The notes under the pieces were generated by a model, which saw nothing but the letters and a program-made list of their open reading frames with translations, did no database searches and had not been told where the DNA came from. Source: Suicoccus acidiformans (lineage in GTDB: Bacteria; Bacillota; Bacilli; Lactobacillales; Aerococcaceae). From it: a stretch of DNA of 64,000 nt. Shown here in pieces: positions 36,792 to 46,547 of the stretch; position 1 is the first letter of the stretch; every line of letters starts with the position of its first letter. The position numbers were made by a program, and so were the translations under genes. The DNA is taken from the NCBI RefSeq assembly GCF_003546865.1, contig NZ_CP023434.1:496001-560000 (forward strand). The letters are read 5' to 3'.

Positions 36792-38705
36792 CTATTTCCT
36801 CCAAGCATCTGATAGGATTTGGATGAATTCACATTCATCATCTACTCGATATAGTTTTTCCAGTAATGATTGATTACTGATTATAACGTGAATTGCTTCA
36901 ATGATACTTTTGATATTTTTCGCATCACCTTCGCAGATACTTAATAAAATAACCATTTTTACTTTATAACTTCCCCATCTTATAGGTTTTTCAAAGGTTA
37001 TAAAAGAAATACTTGATTTATAGACATCAGATGGATTACCATGTGGCATGGAAACTTGGTTATCAATATAGGTAGAGCCTAGTGCTTCTCTATTAAATAT
37101 ACTTTCACGATAGTTATAATTAACATTGCCGGATGCTTCAAGTTCGTCTAATAAGAAGTTTAAAGCGTCATATTTATTACGTATTGCTGACCTTAGGAAA
37201 ATTTTTTTTTCGTCGAAATAATCCTCTAGCAAGTCGTAATCTGACGTGCCTTCAAGCATATTGGCAGCAGCATATTTGAGAATAATATTAACTTGGTCTT
37301 CTTCATTAATAATGCTAGATGTTCTTATGTATTTCTCTATCGGAATATCTTCATCTAGAACATTTGGAGCAGTATTAATGATTAGTCTATATTTTTCCCA
37401 CCTTACCTGATTAAGGTTTTGTGAATCAATAAATTCTATTTCATTTTTACTAGGAATTGAATTTCTGACTCTGTTTAAGACGAGCTGCTTATTTTGGATG
37501 TCTTTACTGTAGATTACTAAAATTGATTTGTTTTTCTCGTACTTTTCAATAGCTATTTGGAAATAAATTAATATTAAAGAGACTTCATCATCGTTTAATT
37601 GAATTTGATATTCATCTTCTATATTAGAAAGTGCATAGTATAGGACTGCGAATAATTTAGAATATTCTTTTTTTATTTCACTTAGAAGAGGATTAGCAAT
37701 GCGAATCCCCATTTGAAGTCTTAGTATCATAGCAGGAAAATGATTAATCAAAGACTGATAGAGTTGGAAGTTTTCTAAAAAGTCTATCCCTTCTATTTCT
37801 TCCATGAGCTCTAAAAAATCTTGAATAGCCTTTTCGTGTCTATCGTCTGCTAATATATCTTTTGAAATATTATGGGCTTCGATTTGATAGGCTAAGAATA
37901 AAAAGTTGTCTTTATTCATTTGAATTCCAAGTTGTTTATTAATGCTATTAATATATTGAAAGGTGCGATGAAGACCTAATGTTTGATAAACTGATTTTTC
38001 ATTTGGAGTAGTTTTTACACGATAACCTAAAACATATCTTTGATAGAATATTAGAGTCGATAAAATTAAAGAATTTCTGTAAACTAATGGAATATTAATA
38101 CTGTTTTTTTGATAAAAATGCCATATTTCATAAAATAGTTTTCTGTCAAATAGATTTAAGCATACATCTTTAAATTCTTTATTTTCGCTCTTATCAATTA
38201 AATTATAGAGGATTTTTTTAATGGATACTTGTATATTATTTTCAGTCCCATTAACATAAACATATTTATCATCAATTGAAAAATTAACATCTTTTTCGCT
38301 ATTTATACTGTTTAAATATTCTATGTCATTATAGATAGAAGTTTTTGAGACAAAAAAACTTTGTGCTAATACTTCGATACTTACTTTTTTATCCGAAAAA
38401 CATACCTCTTTAACAATGATGAGTCTGCGGTTGATAGGTGTATACTTATCGTCATTACTTTCTCCCAAATGCTGGATTAATTTATATTTCTCTGATTGCT
38501 TTCCTTCTAATACGATTCCAAGACCTCTTTTCGAGGAAATGTTTAATTCCCAGGATTTTAAGAGTGAGGTGATATCTTTAATATCAGAATAGATAGTTTT
38601 CGTAGAGACATTAAGAATTTTACTATAGTAATTTGCAGGCCTAGATATTTCTTGTTCTTTAATTAACAGTTTGATGAATTCAATTTGTCGTTTTTTTGCT
38701 TCCAT
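36792..38705 (-). CDS. PRD-containing PTS-controlled transcription regulator (BglG/LicR/MtlR type)
   Basis: A 637-residue regulator. Two N-terminal helix-turn-helix domains (SRPANYYSKILNVSTKTIYS, then IEVLAQSFFVSKTSIYNDIE), two PRDs, an EIIB-like region without Cys, and a C-terminal EIIA domain with its His (VSMPHGNPSD). Of the PRD histidines only the one in LINHFPAMILRL is obvious; positions where others are expected read Ser/Thr, Gln and Tyr. It starts at an ATG after GGAGGTGATG and is divergent from the lactonase gene, so it likely controls both. Confidence 0.83.
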   Translation of the reverse strand: MEAKKRQIEFIKLLIKEQEISRPANYYSKILNVSTKTIYSDIKDITSLLKSWELNISSKRGLGIVLEGKQSEKYKLIQHLGESNDDKYTPINRRLIIVKEVCFSDKKVSIEVLAQSFFVSKTSIYNDIEYLNSINSEKDVNFSIDDKYVYVNGTENNIQVSIKKILYNLIDKSENKEFKDVCLNLFDRKLFYEIWHFYQKNSINIPLVYRNSLILSTLIFYQRYVLGYRVKTTPNEKSVYQTLGLHRTFQYINSINKQLGIQMNKDNFLFLAYQIEAHNISKDILADDRHEKAIQDFLELMEEIEGIDFLENFQLYQSLINHFPAMILRLQMGIRIANPLLSEIKKEYSKLFAVLYYALSNIEDEYQIQLNDDEVSLILIYFQIAIEKYEKNKSILVIYSKDIQNKQLVLNRVRNSIPSKNEIEFIDSQNLNQVRWEKYRLIINTAPNVLDEDIPIEKYIRTSSIINEEDQVNIILKYAAANMLEGTSDYDLLEDYFDEKKIFLRSAIRNKYDALNFLLDELEASGNVNYNYRESIFNREALGSTYIDNQVSMPHGNPSDVYKSSISFITFEKPIRWGSYKVKMVILLSICEGDAKNIKSIIEAIHVIISNQSLLEKLYRVDDECEFIQILSDAWRK

Positions 38706-38801
38706 AATTTATTTCATCACCTCCTTGTCTGTCTATATATTATCAGTAATGAAAGCTTTTTTCAGAACAATCATTTCTGTTAGTATGTGGAAGAAGAGTT
38801 A

Positions 38802-38832
38802 TTATAATTGCTTCAAATAGAAGTTATAATTG
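38802..38832. repeat. Direct repeat in the divergent PTS/lactonase promoter region
   Basis: TTATAATTG occurs at 38802-38810 and again at 38824-38832, a 22-base step equal to two helical turns, upstream of the lactonase gene. Each copy contains a TATAAT box, so they may be alternative -10 boxes or paired regulator sites. Confidence 0.4.
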
Positions 38833-38868
38833 TTAATATAAATAAAATAGTTAGAAAGGTTGATTATT

Positions 38869-39885
38869 ATGGCGGAGTATATATTAGGTGGATATACTAA
38901 TACAATAAATAAAGGTATAAACACAATATCAATCTCAGAAGAAGGAAAAAGCTCAAACTTTTTAACATTGAGAGAAATGAGTTATCCAACATACATTGAG
39001 TATGATAAAGAAGCTGGATATATTTTTTCAATTGATCGTAATAAACAAAAAGAGGGCGGACTATCAGTATTTAGAATAAATAATCGACAACTTGAATGGA
39101 TTGATACTTGTATAAATAGCGAAGTTGCTGGTTGCCATATCTGTTACGATAATCGAAATAAAAAGATATTTGTGTCACAATACCATACTAGCAAAATAGA
39201 TATTTATGACTTACAAGAGAATCAGCTTAAACCAATTGAAGGAATCGCAAGAAGTGGCTCCAGTGTTCGTAAAGAGCAAACCAGATCTCGACCTCATTGT
39301 GTAGTTCTTAGAGATGACTTGTTATATATTTGTGATTTGGGGACAGATCATGTTGCTGTCTACTTGAATGATGAAAGCAAGAGATATCCTCTATTGAATG
39401 AAATTAGCTTATCAGCTGGCTCAGGCCCAAGGCATTTAATTCTTTCTGAAAAAAGTCCAAGAGCGTATGTAATAGGCGAATTAAATAACACTTTACAAGT
39501 TATTTCCCTAGACAATCATGGCTTACTTAAAGAAGTAGAAAATGTGTATGATTTAGTGCCAGATAGGTTTAAAGAAACAGCTCATAGTGCAGCCATAAAA
39601 ATGACAAATGATGAAAAATATATTTATACTTCAAGTCGTTATCATGATGTAATTAATGTCTTTAAAATTAATCATTCTGGACAATTAGAACAAGTTCAGA
39701 GAATAGAATCCGGGGGGCTTACGCCACGTGACTTCACTCTAAGTAGAGATGAAAATTATTTATTAGTTCCGAATCTGGATAGTAACAATTTAGTGATTTT
39801 TGAAAGGTCAAGAGAGACAGGTAAACTAACTGAAATAAGCAGGTCAACAGTTGTACCAGAATGCTCTAGAATTATAGCTTTATGA
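38869..39885 (+). CDS. Seven-bladed beta-propeller lactonase family protein (6-phosphogluconolactonase-like)
   Basis: A 338-residue cytoplasmic protein of the YbhE/Pgl propeller family, seen in YILGGYTNTINKGI at the start, the central SRPHCVVL, the GSGPRHLIL motif, AHSAAIKMTNDEKYIY and the closing GGLTPRDFTLSRDENYLLV. Such enzymes open sugar-phosphate lactones. ATG 38869 follows GAAAGG; the in-frame TTG at 38860 overlaps that site. The gene is divergent from the ascorbate-type PTS operon, which suggests a lactone-yielding substrate. An IS30 remnant begins three bases after its stop, so any downstream partner has been lost. Confidence 0.85.
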   Translation: MAEYILGGYTNTINKGINTISISEEGKSSNFLTLREMSYPTYIEYDKEAGYIFSIDRNKQKEGGLSVFRINNRQLEWIDTCINSEVAGCHICYDNRNKKIFVSQYHTSKIDIYDLQENQLKPIEGIARSGSSVRKEQTRSRPHCVVLRDDLLYICDLGTDHVAVYLNDESKRYPLLNEISLSAGSGPRHLILSEKSPRAYVIGELNNTLQVISLDNHGLLKEVENVYDLVPDRFKETAHSAAIKMTNDEKYIYTSSRYHDVINVFKINHSGQLEQVQRIESGGLTPRDFTLSRDENYLLVPNLDSNNLVIFERSRETGKLTEISRSTVVPECSRIIAL

Positions 39886-39888
39886 AAT

Positions 39889-40832
39889 CTCGATAGGTTA
39901 ATTCTCTTAGACTCTCTCCTTTAGGTAAGAATTCACGTAAAATACGATTATGACCTTCATTTGTTCCTTTATCCCACGCTGCATAAGCATGGTTAAAATG
40001 AATTTTAGTCTCTTCACATTGATGCTCAAGATTCGATAACGTAGAGAACTCAGATTCATTGTCCGTTGCAATTGTCTTAAAGCGCTCAACTCCTTCTTTT
40101 TTAATCATCTTCAATACGGCTACCTCAATCTTTTCAGCAGTTCGATTCCAGTTTTTTTAGTTATGAGTTTACGTGTCTTACGCTCAACTAACGTGATGAC
40201 ACATGGTTCTCCTTTTGTTTTCTTGCCGAGAACTCAATCAAGTTCCCAGTGGGCAAACTTTTCCCGAGATAGTACGGTTACACACCGCAACTCAATACTG
40301 CGATCCAAAACTTTTGTATTAGATCCATGGGGGTGACTGTTGCTTTCGGGGACGTAAGCGTGTTTTCATTAGCAAATTGATGTTGAGGACTTTCAAGAGC
40401 TGTTGATCAATGTATTGATAGACAGTCTTGGTGCAGGACACAAGCTCTAATGAATTGTTTCTTCGGTAGGAATGAACAAAGGTGTCAACACTGAAAATGC
40501 GTTCTTTAGTTGGTGTTAACAAAGCTTTTTCAAGTTCACTAAAGAAATGCTGACTATAGCGATAGATGCTTTTAACACGGCAATTAGCTCGATTTTCTTG
40601 TTAAACACGAGAACCGACTTCAGCGATATAAGTGTGTAGTACTTGTCGTTATAATCTTTCTGGCGAACTCTTCCGCGTTTTACCACTCGTGATACAGCAG
40701 ATTGGCTAACACCGAGTATCTCTGCCATTTGGACTTGAGAATACGCCCTTCTTGATACATCTGCTCTAATCGTCCTCGCATTTCAGGGGTGAAGTGCTTA
40801 AATCGACGGCCTGTTGTGGTAGAATTTATCAT
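39889..40832 (-). pseudogene. IS30-family transposase, truncated and frameshifted
   Basis: Begins at ATG 40832 (MINSTTTGRRFKHFTPEMRG), shifts frame just before MAEILGVSQSAVSRVVKRGR, is broken again in the middle, and reads FSTLSNLEHQCEETKIHF near the end, where it is cut at 39889. Confidence 0.8.
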
Positions 40833-40920
40833 GTCAGTGAATACTCCTTACTAATGGTTTGATAGCTATTTAGTACATCGTATTCACTGATTTTTTTCTT
40901 TAATGCTTATGCATTTGCTT
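39889..40920 (-). mobile_element. IS30-family insertion sequence, copy 2, lacking its left end
   Basis: Closely similar to 15899-16797, including the right end with TTATGCATTTGCTTATACAA. The left end is missing because the sequence enters directly from the lactonase stop codon. It retains the helix-turn-helix coding part that copy 1 has lost. Confidence 0.75.
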
Positions 40921-40968
40921 ATACAACTTACGGAAAATATATAAGCTGACACTAGGGAATATTTAAAC

Positions 40969-40997
40969 TTTAGTCCCCTGCGAAAATGTGGTAATAT
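40969..40997 (+). promoter_or_regulatory. Weak promoter candidate for prs
   Basis: TTTAGT (40969-40974), a 17-base spacer and TAATAT (40992-40997) precede the prs start by 65 bases. The boxes match the consensus only partly. Confidence 0.35.
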
Positions 40998-41062
40998 GAG
41001 GGAAATTAGATGCGTTTGATATTTAGGCTTTGGGTGAAAGTAATGTGTATTGGAGGCTTGTA

Positions 41063-42037
41063 ATGATTGCGAAAAACTATAAACATTCTAATTTAAGAGT
41101 CTTCTCTTTGAGTTCTAACCAGTCTTTGGCGGCTGCGATTGCTGAGCATTTGGGAGTTGAATTAGGGAAGCTAGATGCAACACAGTTTGCTGATGGTGAG
41201 ATTAAAATTAATATTGAAGAAAGTATTCGGGGCGATCATATTTATGTGATTCAGTCAACGTCTTTTCCTATCAGTGATAATATTATGGAACTGATGATTA
41301 TGATTGATGCTTTAAAGCGAGCAAGTGCAAAGAAAATTAATGTCGTCTTGCCGTATTATGGTTATGCACGCCAGGAGCAACAGGATGGCCCTCGGACACC
41401 CATTACAGCAAAGTTAGTGGCGAATATGCTAGAGTTGGCCGGAGCGGACCGAATTGTCACGCTAGACTTGCATGCTAATCAAATTCAAGGCTTCTTCGAT
41501 ATGCCGGTGGACCATCTGCAAGGGGTACCTTTAATTGCCGATTATTTAATCGACCGGCAATTAGCCGGAGACGATGTGGTAGTTGTTTCACCGGACCAAG
41601 GTGGAGTAACCCGGGCACGGAAATTGGCGGAGTTCCTGCAAGCACCAATTGCGATAGTAGACCGGCGCTATTCCCACGCAAGCGTAGTGGGCGATGTCCT
41701 TGATAAGACGACAATTATTATTGATGATATCATTGACTCCGGCTTGACCGCCTTAACGGCAGCCGATGCTTTAGTAGAGTATGGGGCTAAATCTGTGTAT
41801 GCAGCAGCAACCCATGCCGTCCTCTCAGGCAATGCCGCTCAGATGATTGAAGCGTCGCCGATTGAGTGTTTGTTGGTGACAGATACGATTCACTTGCCTG
41901 AAGCTAAGCGGATTTCGAAGTTGGAGCAAGTTTCCGTAGCTCCCTTACTTGCAGAAGCAATACGGCGTATCCATGAGAATCAATCGGTGAGTCCGTTATT
42001 TACGGAACGAATGGCTTTTGATGATGAGGTGGAGTAG
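41063..42037 (+). CDS. prs: Ribose-phosphate pyrophosphokinase
   Basis: A 324-residue PRPP synthase transferring pyrophosphate from ATP to ribose 5-phosphate. Seen: [20 protein letters not shown], the flexible-loop region [35 protein letters not shown], the ribose-5-phosphate loop [15 protein letters not shown] and the PRPP loop [14 protein letters not shown]. The ATG at 41063 follows TGGAGG. It stands alone between an IS remnant and a terminator. Base use is more GC-rich than in the neighbouring operons. Many Lactobacillales have two prs genes; whether this is the second is unknown. Confidence 0.93.
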   Translation: MIAKNYKHSNLRVFSLSSNQSLAAAIAEHLGVELGKLDATQFADGEIKINIEESIRGDHIYVIQSTSFPISDNIMELMIMIDALKRASAKKINVVLPYYGYARQEQQDGPRTPITAKLVANMLELAGADRIVTLDLHANQIQGFFDMPVDHLQGVPLIADYLIDRQLAGDDVVVVSPDQGGVTRARKLAEFLQAPIAIVDRRYSHASVVGDVLDKTTIIIDDIIDSGLTALTAADALVEYGAKSVYAAATHAVLSGNAAQMIEASPIECLLVTDTIHLPEAKRISKLEQVSVAPLLAEAIRRIHENQSVSPLFTERMAFDDEVE

Positions 42038-42091
42038 GACATTAGGTTGGTATATGTGGCTTGTTCTTTTATGTGAATGAAAAGGTATGTG

Positions 42092-42123
42092 CAGCTGCGT
42101 CCGGGGGGATGTGGCTGTTTTTT
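42092..42123 (+). terminator. Terminator of prs
   Basis: CAGCTGCGTCC pairs with GGATGTGGCTG (all positions pair, three as G-T) and is followed by T6, 55 bases after the prs stop. Confidence 0.8.
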
Positions 42124-42265
42124 GATGTTTTAAATGATGTTTGGTAGATATCATGTATTCAGGAGATAATTAAAAGTTTAAAAATTGACCAGATGGTTTT
42201 ACGCCTTGAAACGAGTATATATATGAAGGGGCAACTCTTCATACGATATAGAATGGGGTGTGTAT

Positions 42266-43266
42266 ATGAAAATGAAACCGACCAATGATATGCTTTTCAA
42301 GCGTGTACTTGCCAGCAGTGGTTATGAGGAGATTACGTAAGATTTTCTGGAAGCTATCTTAGGTGAAAGATATACGGAGATTGTATTTGAAAATCCGTAT
42401 CATTATAATTAGTTTGCCAATATTGGGAAGATGGATTATACGGAGGTAGATATCTTAGTCAGAGATCGAAATAATCTGTATGTGACAATTGAGATGCAAG
42501 TTCTGCCACATGTAGGCTTTCTGGAGCGGATTTTGTATTATGCTAGTTCGGCTTATCGGCGAAATTATGGTAGGAAAGACATAGCAGAAGAGACAGTGGA
42601 GGAACAAGAAGGATTGAAGTTCGCTTAAAAGCAAAAGAAAGATAATAGATATGTGAGTTTGCAGACAGTCCATAGTATAGCTGTTCTTGATTTTGCGCTG
42701 TTTCCTGAAGATGAGCCTAAGGGGATTCGGACTTTTGTGTGCAAAGGCTCCTTGACGAATGAACCATTAAAAATATTCCAGAATTATAATGGTATCGAGT
42801 GGACCTTTGTGAGCTTAACTAATTATAATATAAGTGAAGATGCTAAGTATAAGCATTGTTGGCAGTTTCTTAAGGGCTGAAGCCTGCGCCAGATGCACCT
42901 GAGGTAGTAGTTGATGCTTATAAATTAATGGATCCGGCAAACTTAACTGAGGAGGAACAGAAAGTGTTAGATTGAAGACAGAAATATTTAGATATCCGAG
43001 ATGCTGAGTTAAGTATTGCTTATGAGATGGGTGAAGAAACGGGCTTCGCAAAAGGTGAACAGCGAGGCATTGAAAGAGGTATTGAAAAAGGTGAGCGACG
43101 AGGCATTGCGAAAGGCGAACAAATCGGCATGTTAAGGACGCGGAAACAGATGTTCACGCAAATGATTCACCAAGGCTTTACTGCGGAAGATATCGCAGCT
43201 ATGTTTAACTCACCAGTGGAGGTTATTACGGACTTAATTGGTGTGTCTGAGGCAGATTTGAGATAG
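42266..43266 (+). pseudogene. Rpn/PD-(D/E)XK nuclease family protein, dead
   Basis: Reads MKMKPTNDMLFKRVLASSGY at the start, the nuclease core DYTEVDILVRD...VTIEMQ, and a C-terminal region of glycine/charge repeats (GEQRGIERGIEKGERRGIAK). In-frame stops at 42338, at about 42410, at 42626 and near 42976, plus one lost base near 42878, break it. Family members are recombination-promoting nucleases related to transposases. The ATG is preceded by GGGGTG. Confidence 0.8.
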
Positions 43267-43696
43267 GGTTCAAATTGTCATCAAAGAAGTGCAGAAGTAG
43301 TTATTTGTACAATTAATCTAGCAAGCCTTTTGAATCACGAAGAGTTGTCAGAGGAGTTTGAGTTTCCTGTAATATCAATTAATTTTTGGCTCAGAGAGGA
43401 TGGCGAGGGAATTTAAGTCTTTATATTTAGTTTAAACATAGATGTTGGAGGATGTATTGCGCGATGGTCTCGTTAATTTAATAAGCGATTTAACAAAACG
43501 CGCAAAGGTTTCCGAATCTTTGGGCGTTTGTTATTTTGCCTAAGGTCAATGATTTTTGAGTGGGTGTTTTTATAAACTTAGCGATGGAAGCTGTTTAAAA
43601 TCTTATCTTCCTAAGTCCATAGTTGAGAGTAATTTGGGGTTAAAATTGTGGGAATCCGTGGTATGATAGGTGTAACATGATTGAAGGGGTGGCTGA
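43267..43696. other. Intergenic region with a possible gene remnant
   Basis: The plus strand reads VVICTINLASLLNHEELSEE and about 19 further codons to a TAA at 43414-43416, with no start codon. It looks like coding sequence without a head, of unknown origin. The rest holds the hairpin at 43492 and the promoter region of the HAD gene. Confidence 0.35.
43492..43532. terminator. Terminator-like hairpin
   Basis: AACAAAACGCGCAAAG pairs with CTTTGGGCGTTTGTT around a 10-base loop, followed by ATTTTG. It may be what is left of the terminator of the dead genes upstream. Confidence 0.55.
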
Positions 43697-44557
43697 ATGA
43701 GTTTGAAACTTGTGGCGGTGGATATGGATAGTACGTTCTTGCGGGATGATAAGTCTTATGATGTGGGGCGCTTTAAGCGGGTGCTGGAGCAGTGCAAGGA
43801 GCATGGTATTAAGTTTGTGATTGCCAGTGGGAATAGTTACCATCAACTGAGGGATTTCTTTGATGAGGCGGACAAGGAATATTTGTATTTCGCGGGGGAT
43901 AATGGGAGTTATGTTGTGCAGCAAGAGGTTCTGCAGCATGAAATTGCGATGACTCGGGCTTTGGCCTTGGATATTGTAGCGTTTCTGGAACCTTATGCGG
44001 ATGTGTCCGTGTTTATTAGTACTGGGGACCAGTCCTATATTTTGCGAGATGATCCTTTCTATGAGATTGCTAAGATTTACAATGGGATTTTGGAAGAAGT
44101 GGATTCTTTTGCTGAGATTCCTGAGGCGAAGATGGTGACGAAGGTTTGTATTCTGTCACATCAAGGCTTGGCATATAATAAGGCTGTGGCGGAGGCTGCG
44201 AATGCTGAGTTCCCAGATATTATGGCGGTGACGAGTGGGAATGTTTCGATTGATATTATTCATCGGCAAAGTGGTAAGGGCTTTGCGATTGATTATTTAC
44301 AAAAACGTTATGATTTAGCTCCAGATGAGTGCATGGCTTTTGGGGATAGTATGAATGATTTGAGTATGATGCGGGAAGTGAAGTATAGTGTGGCGATGTC
44401 GAATGCTGATCCGCATTTGGCGGAGCATTGTGCTTATGAAATTGGCAGCAATGAGGAGCAGGCGGTGCTGACTGTGTTGGAGCGGTATTTCAAGGAGGGG
44501 TCCTTGGGGTTTATGGAGGAGTATTTACACCAGTCTGATACCTCCTCGCTCTCTTAA
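43697..44557 (+). CDS. Cof-type HAD-superfamily hydrolase
   Basis: A 286-residue predicted phosphatase. Motif I VAVDMDSTFL (the Thr of the usual DGT kept, Gly replaced by Ser), motif II IASGN, and motif IV FGDSMNDLSMM with its metal-binding Asp residues. It starts at an ATG after GAAGGGGTGG. Codon use is G-rich, like prs and unlike the inositol genes. The substrate is unknown. Confidence 0.85.
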   Translation: MSLKLVAVDMDSTFLRDDKSYDVGRFKRVLEQCKEHGIKFVIASGNSYHQLRDFFDEADKEYLYFAGDNGSYVVQQEVLQHEIAMTRALALDIVAFLEPYADVSVFISTGDQSYILRDDPFYEIAKIYNGILEEVDSFAEIPEAKMVTKVCILSHQGLAYNKAVAEAANAEFPDIMAVTSGNVSIDIIHRQSGKGFAIDYLQKRYDLAPDECMAFGDSMNDLSMMREVKYSVAMSNADPHLAEHCAYEIGSNEEQAVLTVLERYFKEGSLGFMEEYLHQSDTSSLS

Positions 44558-44629
44558 AACGAATTTAATACTCTTTCTTTAAAGAGATTTGATACAATGA
44601 TATTAAACTTTAAGGAAAGAAGGTCTATT

Positions 44630-45082
44630 ATGGATATTATGATGTTAATTTTAGCTATCTTAGCAGGAGCATTATTCCCTATACAAGGGTCGGTGAATGG
44701 ATTACTTAGAGGGGAAGTAGGAAATCCTTTCGTTTCTGGAGCTATTAGCAATACGATTGGTATGCTTATTATGCTTATCTTAGCTTATCTGACAAGACAA
44801 CAAATGCCTATTAGTGCTCCTGAGACAACAAGTCAGAACTGGTACATGTGGTTGGGTGGATTAATCAGTGCACTTGTTGTTAGTGCAAATATTATTATTC
44901 CACCATATATCGGCTTTTCGACTTTTCTTTCAATTTATATGGTGAGTCAATTAGTCATATCAGTCTTGATAGATCATTACGCTTTGTTTGGAGCAGTCCA
45001 CCATCCGGCGAGCTTTAATACAGTCATTGGGATAGTTTTTTTAGGGATGGGCATTTATTTTATTGTTTATCGAAACGCATAA
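44630..45082 (+). CDS. YdcZ/DUF606-family DMT-type membrane transporter
   Basis: A 150-residue membrane protein with about five hydrophobic segments, the usual length for this half-size drug/metabolite transporter group. Characteristic: GALFPIQGSVNGLLRGEVGN near the N-terminus, and the C-terminal IGIVFLGMGIYFI. ATG 44630 follows AAGGAAAGAAGG. The substrate is unknown; such proteins often act in pairs, but no partner is seen here. A two-way terminator separates it from the convergent permease gene. Confidence 0.8.
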   Translation: MDIMMLILAILAGALFPIQGSVNGLLRGEVGNPFVSGAISNTIGMLIMLILAYLTRQQMPISAPETTSQNWYMWLGGLISALVVSANIIIPPYIGFSTFLSIYMVSQLVISVLIDHYALFGAVHHPASFNTVIGIVFLGMGIYFIVYRNA

Positions 45083-45091
45083 GAAAAGTAG

Positions 45092-45128
45092 TAAGAAGCT
45101 TTATTCATTATAAGACTAAAGCTTCTTA
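45092..45128. terminator. Bidirectional terminator
   Basis: TAAGAAGCTTTA pairs perfectly with TAAAGCTTCTTA between the convergent YdcZ-type and GntP-type genes. Confidence 0.75.
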
Positions 45129-45134
45129 ATCAGA

Positions 45135-46481
45135 CTAGTATAAGAGTGAGCCAGAAATAATGATGACAATCTGTGCAATAAGTGTCCCGCCAAAGACAGT
45201 GATAAAACTTTCTTTGAAACCATTCTTGTAAGTTAATCCTGTTAGGCTTAGAAACGTTAGAACAACTCCACTTTGCGGAACAATCGTGAGTATATTGGAT
45301 CCAGTTGTTGCAACCCGATGAATGAGCTCAGGATGGATTCCAATGGACAAATAATGATCCGCAAAGGCAGGCATAATTATCCCAAGAGCACCAGAAGAAG
45401 ACCCGGTAATCCCTGACATCAAAGAAGTTAAAATAGTCAGGCCGATTAAAGGATTTCCTGGAATATTAGTAATCAAGTTTGAGAAAATTTCAAACCCAGG
45501 AGCCATCATTGTTACTGATCCGAAGGCCACTGCAGCAGCCGTACTAAAGATAGGACCGATTGATGCGCTTGCGCCCTCGTTTAATATTGTGAGCATTTTG
45601 GACGAAAGATGCTTGTAAAACAGGATGACTGCGAGTAGAATACCTGCGATTAATGCAATGTAAATAATGTTCTGTTTTAGAAACTCATTCCCCAAGATAC
45701 TACCAGAAAAAGCAATTAGAATTAAAATTAATAAAGGTGAAATGCTTTTAGCAAAGTTAGGAGAATTCTCGTTACTAGTTCCTTCAGGTGCCTTGCTTGG
45801 ATAGGTATGAAAGTTTTCGCCTTTATTAAGACTTTTGTTTAATGCATAGTGCATATACCACAAGCCAAATGTAATGCACGCAATGGTTCCTAAAATACTA
45901 GGAATGACCGCTGCCGTGAGTGAAGTATTTAAATATTGAATGGGAATTACATTTTGGACGGCTGGTGTTCCTGGCATAATTGTCATTGTGAAAGAGCATA
46001 TACCTAACCAAAGAGGTATTTGTACAAGATGCCAAGATATATTCATCTTTGCGAAAAGTGTCCGAGCAAGCGGAATGACGGCAAACATGGCTACAAAGAG
46101 ACTAATTCCTCCATAGGTAAGAATAGAGCTGATGATGAAAATTGCTAGCATAATTCGATACGGATTATCTTCACCAATTATTGAAATGATATAATCAGCA
46201 ATTGAATTTGTAGCCCCACTTGCTTCCATGAGTCTAGCCAGAATTGCGCCAAACAAAAAGATAGGAAAATAATTCAAAATATAGTTAGCTAAGGCCCCCA
46301 TAAATGAATTTGTGTGTGCATCAAGAAAAGTATTGACAATATCCATTTGATTTAATAAAACGATAGCGAGTGTGGCTAAAGGTGCCGCAAGAAGTATATG
46401 CATTCCTTTCAGTGATAAGAAAATAATAAGCATCACACCTAAGAGTACACCAAGAGCACCCATGATGTTCATAGTAATCAC
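45135..46481 (-). CDS. GntP-family permease (organic acid/gluconate:proton symporter)
   Basis: A 448-residue membrane protein with about 12 hydrophobic segments. GntP signatures include LTYGGISLFVAMFAVIPLAR and the C-terminal GITGSSSGALGIIMPAFADH. Start: GTG 46481 with AGGAAATGAG upstream, or ATG 46472. It lies downstream of the iron alcohol dehydrogenase gene on the same strand, 66 bases on, with a hairpin between. Likely substrates are gluconate-like sugar acids or hydroxyacids; the inositol context gives no firm answer. Confidence 0.82.
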   Translation of the reverse strand: MITMNIMGALGVLLGVMLIIFLSLKGMHILLAAPLATLAIVLLNQMDIVNTFLDAHTNSFMGALANYILNYFPIFLFGAILARLMEASGATNSIADYIISIIGEDNPYRIMLAIFIISSILTYGGISLFVAMFAVIPLARTLFAKMNISWHLVQIPLWLGICSFTMTIMPGTPAVQNVIPIQYLNTSLTAAVIPSILGTIACITFGLWYMHYALNKSLNKGENFHTYPSKAPEGTSNENSPNFAKSISPLLILILIAFSGSILGNEFLKQNIIYIALIAGILLAVILFYKHLSSKMLTILNEGASASIGPIFSTAAAVAFGSVTMMAPGFEIFSNLITNIPGNPLIGLTILTSLMSGITGSSSGALGIIMPAFADHYLSIGIHPELIHRVATTGSNILTIVPQSGVVLTFLSLTGLTYKNGFKESFITVFGGTLIAQIVIIISGSLLY

Positions 46482-46505
46482 TCATTTCCTATTGTAAATA
46501 ATGGC

Positions 46506-46532
46506 AAGCCTACCTCTAAGCAAGGTAGGCTT
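46506..46532 (-). promoter_or_regulatory. Intercistronic hairpin between the dehydrogenase and permease genes
   Basis: AAGCCTACCT pairs perfectly with AGGTAGGCTT around a seven-base loop. On the minus strand no run of U follows, so it may protect or partly attenuate the transcript rather than end it. Confidence 0.5.
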
Positions 46533-46547
46533 TGTTGCTCCATGAGA

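Noticed and set aside
3317..41036. Shared string close to TGATATTTAGGCTTT at 3317 and 41020
   Set aside because: Too short and without common context; probably chance in A/T-rich DNA.
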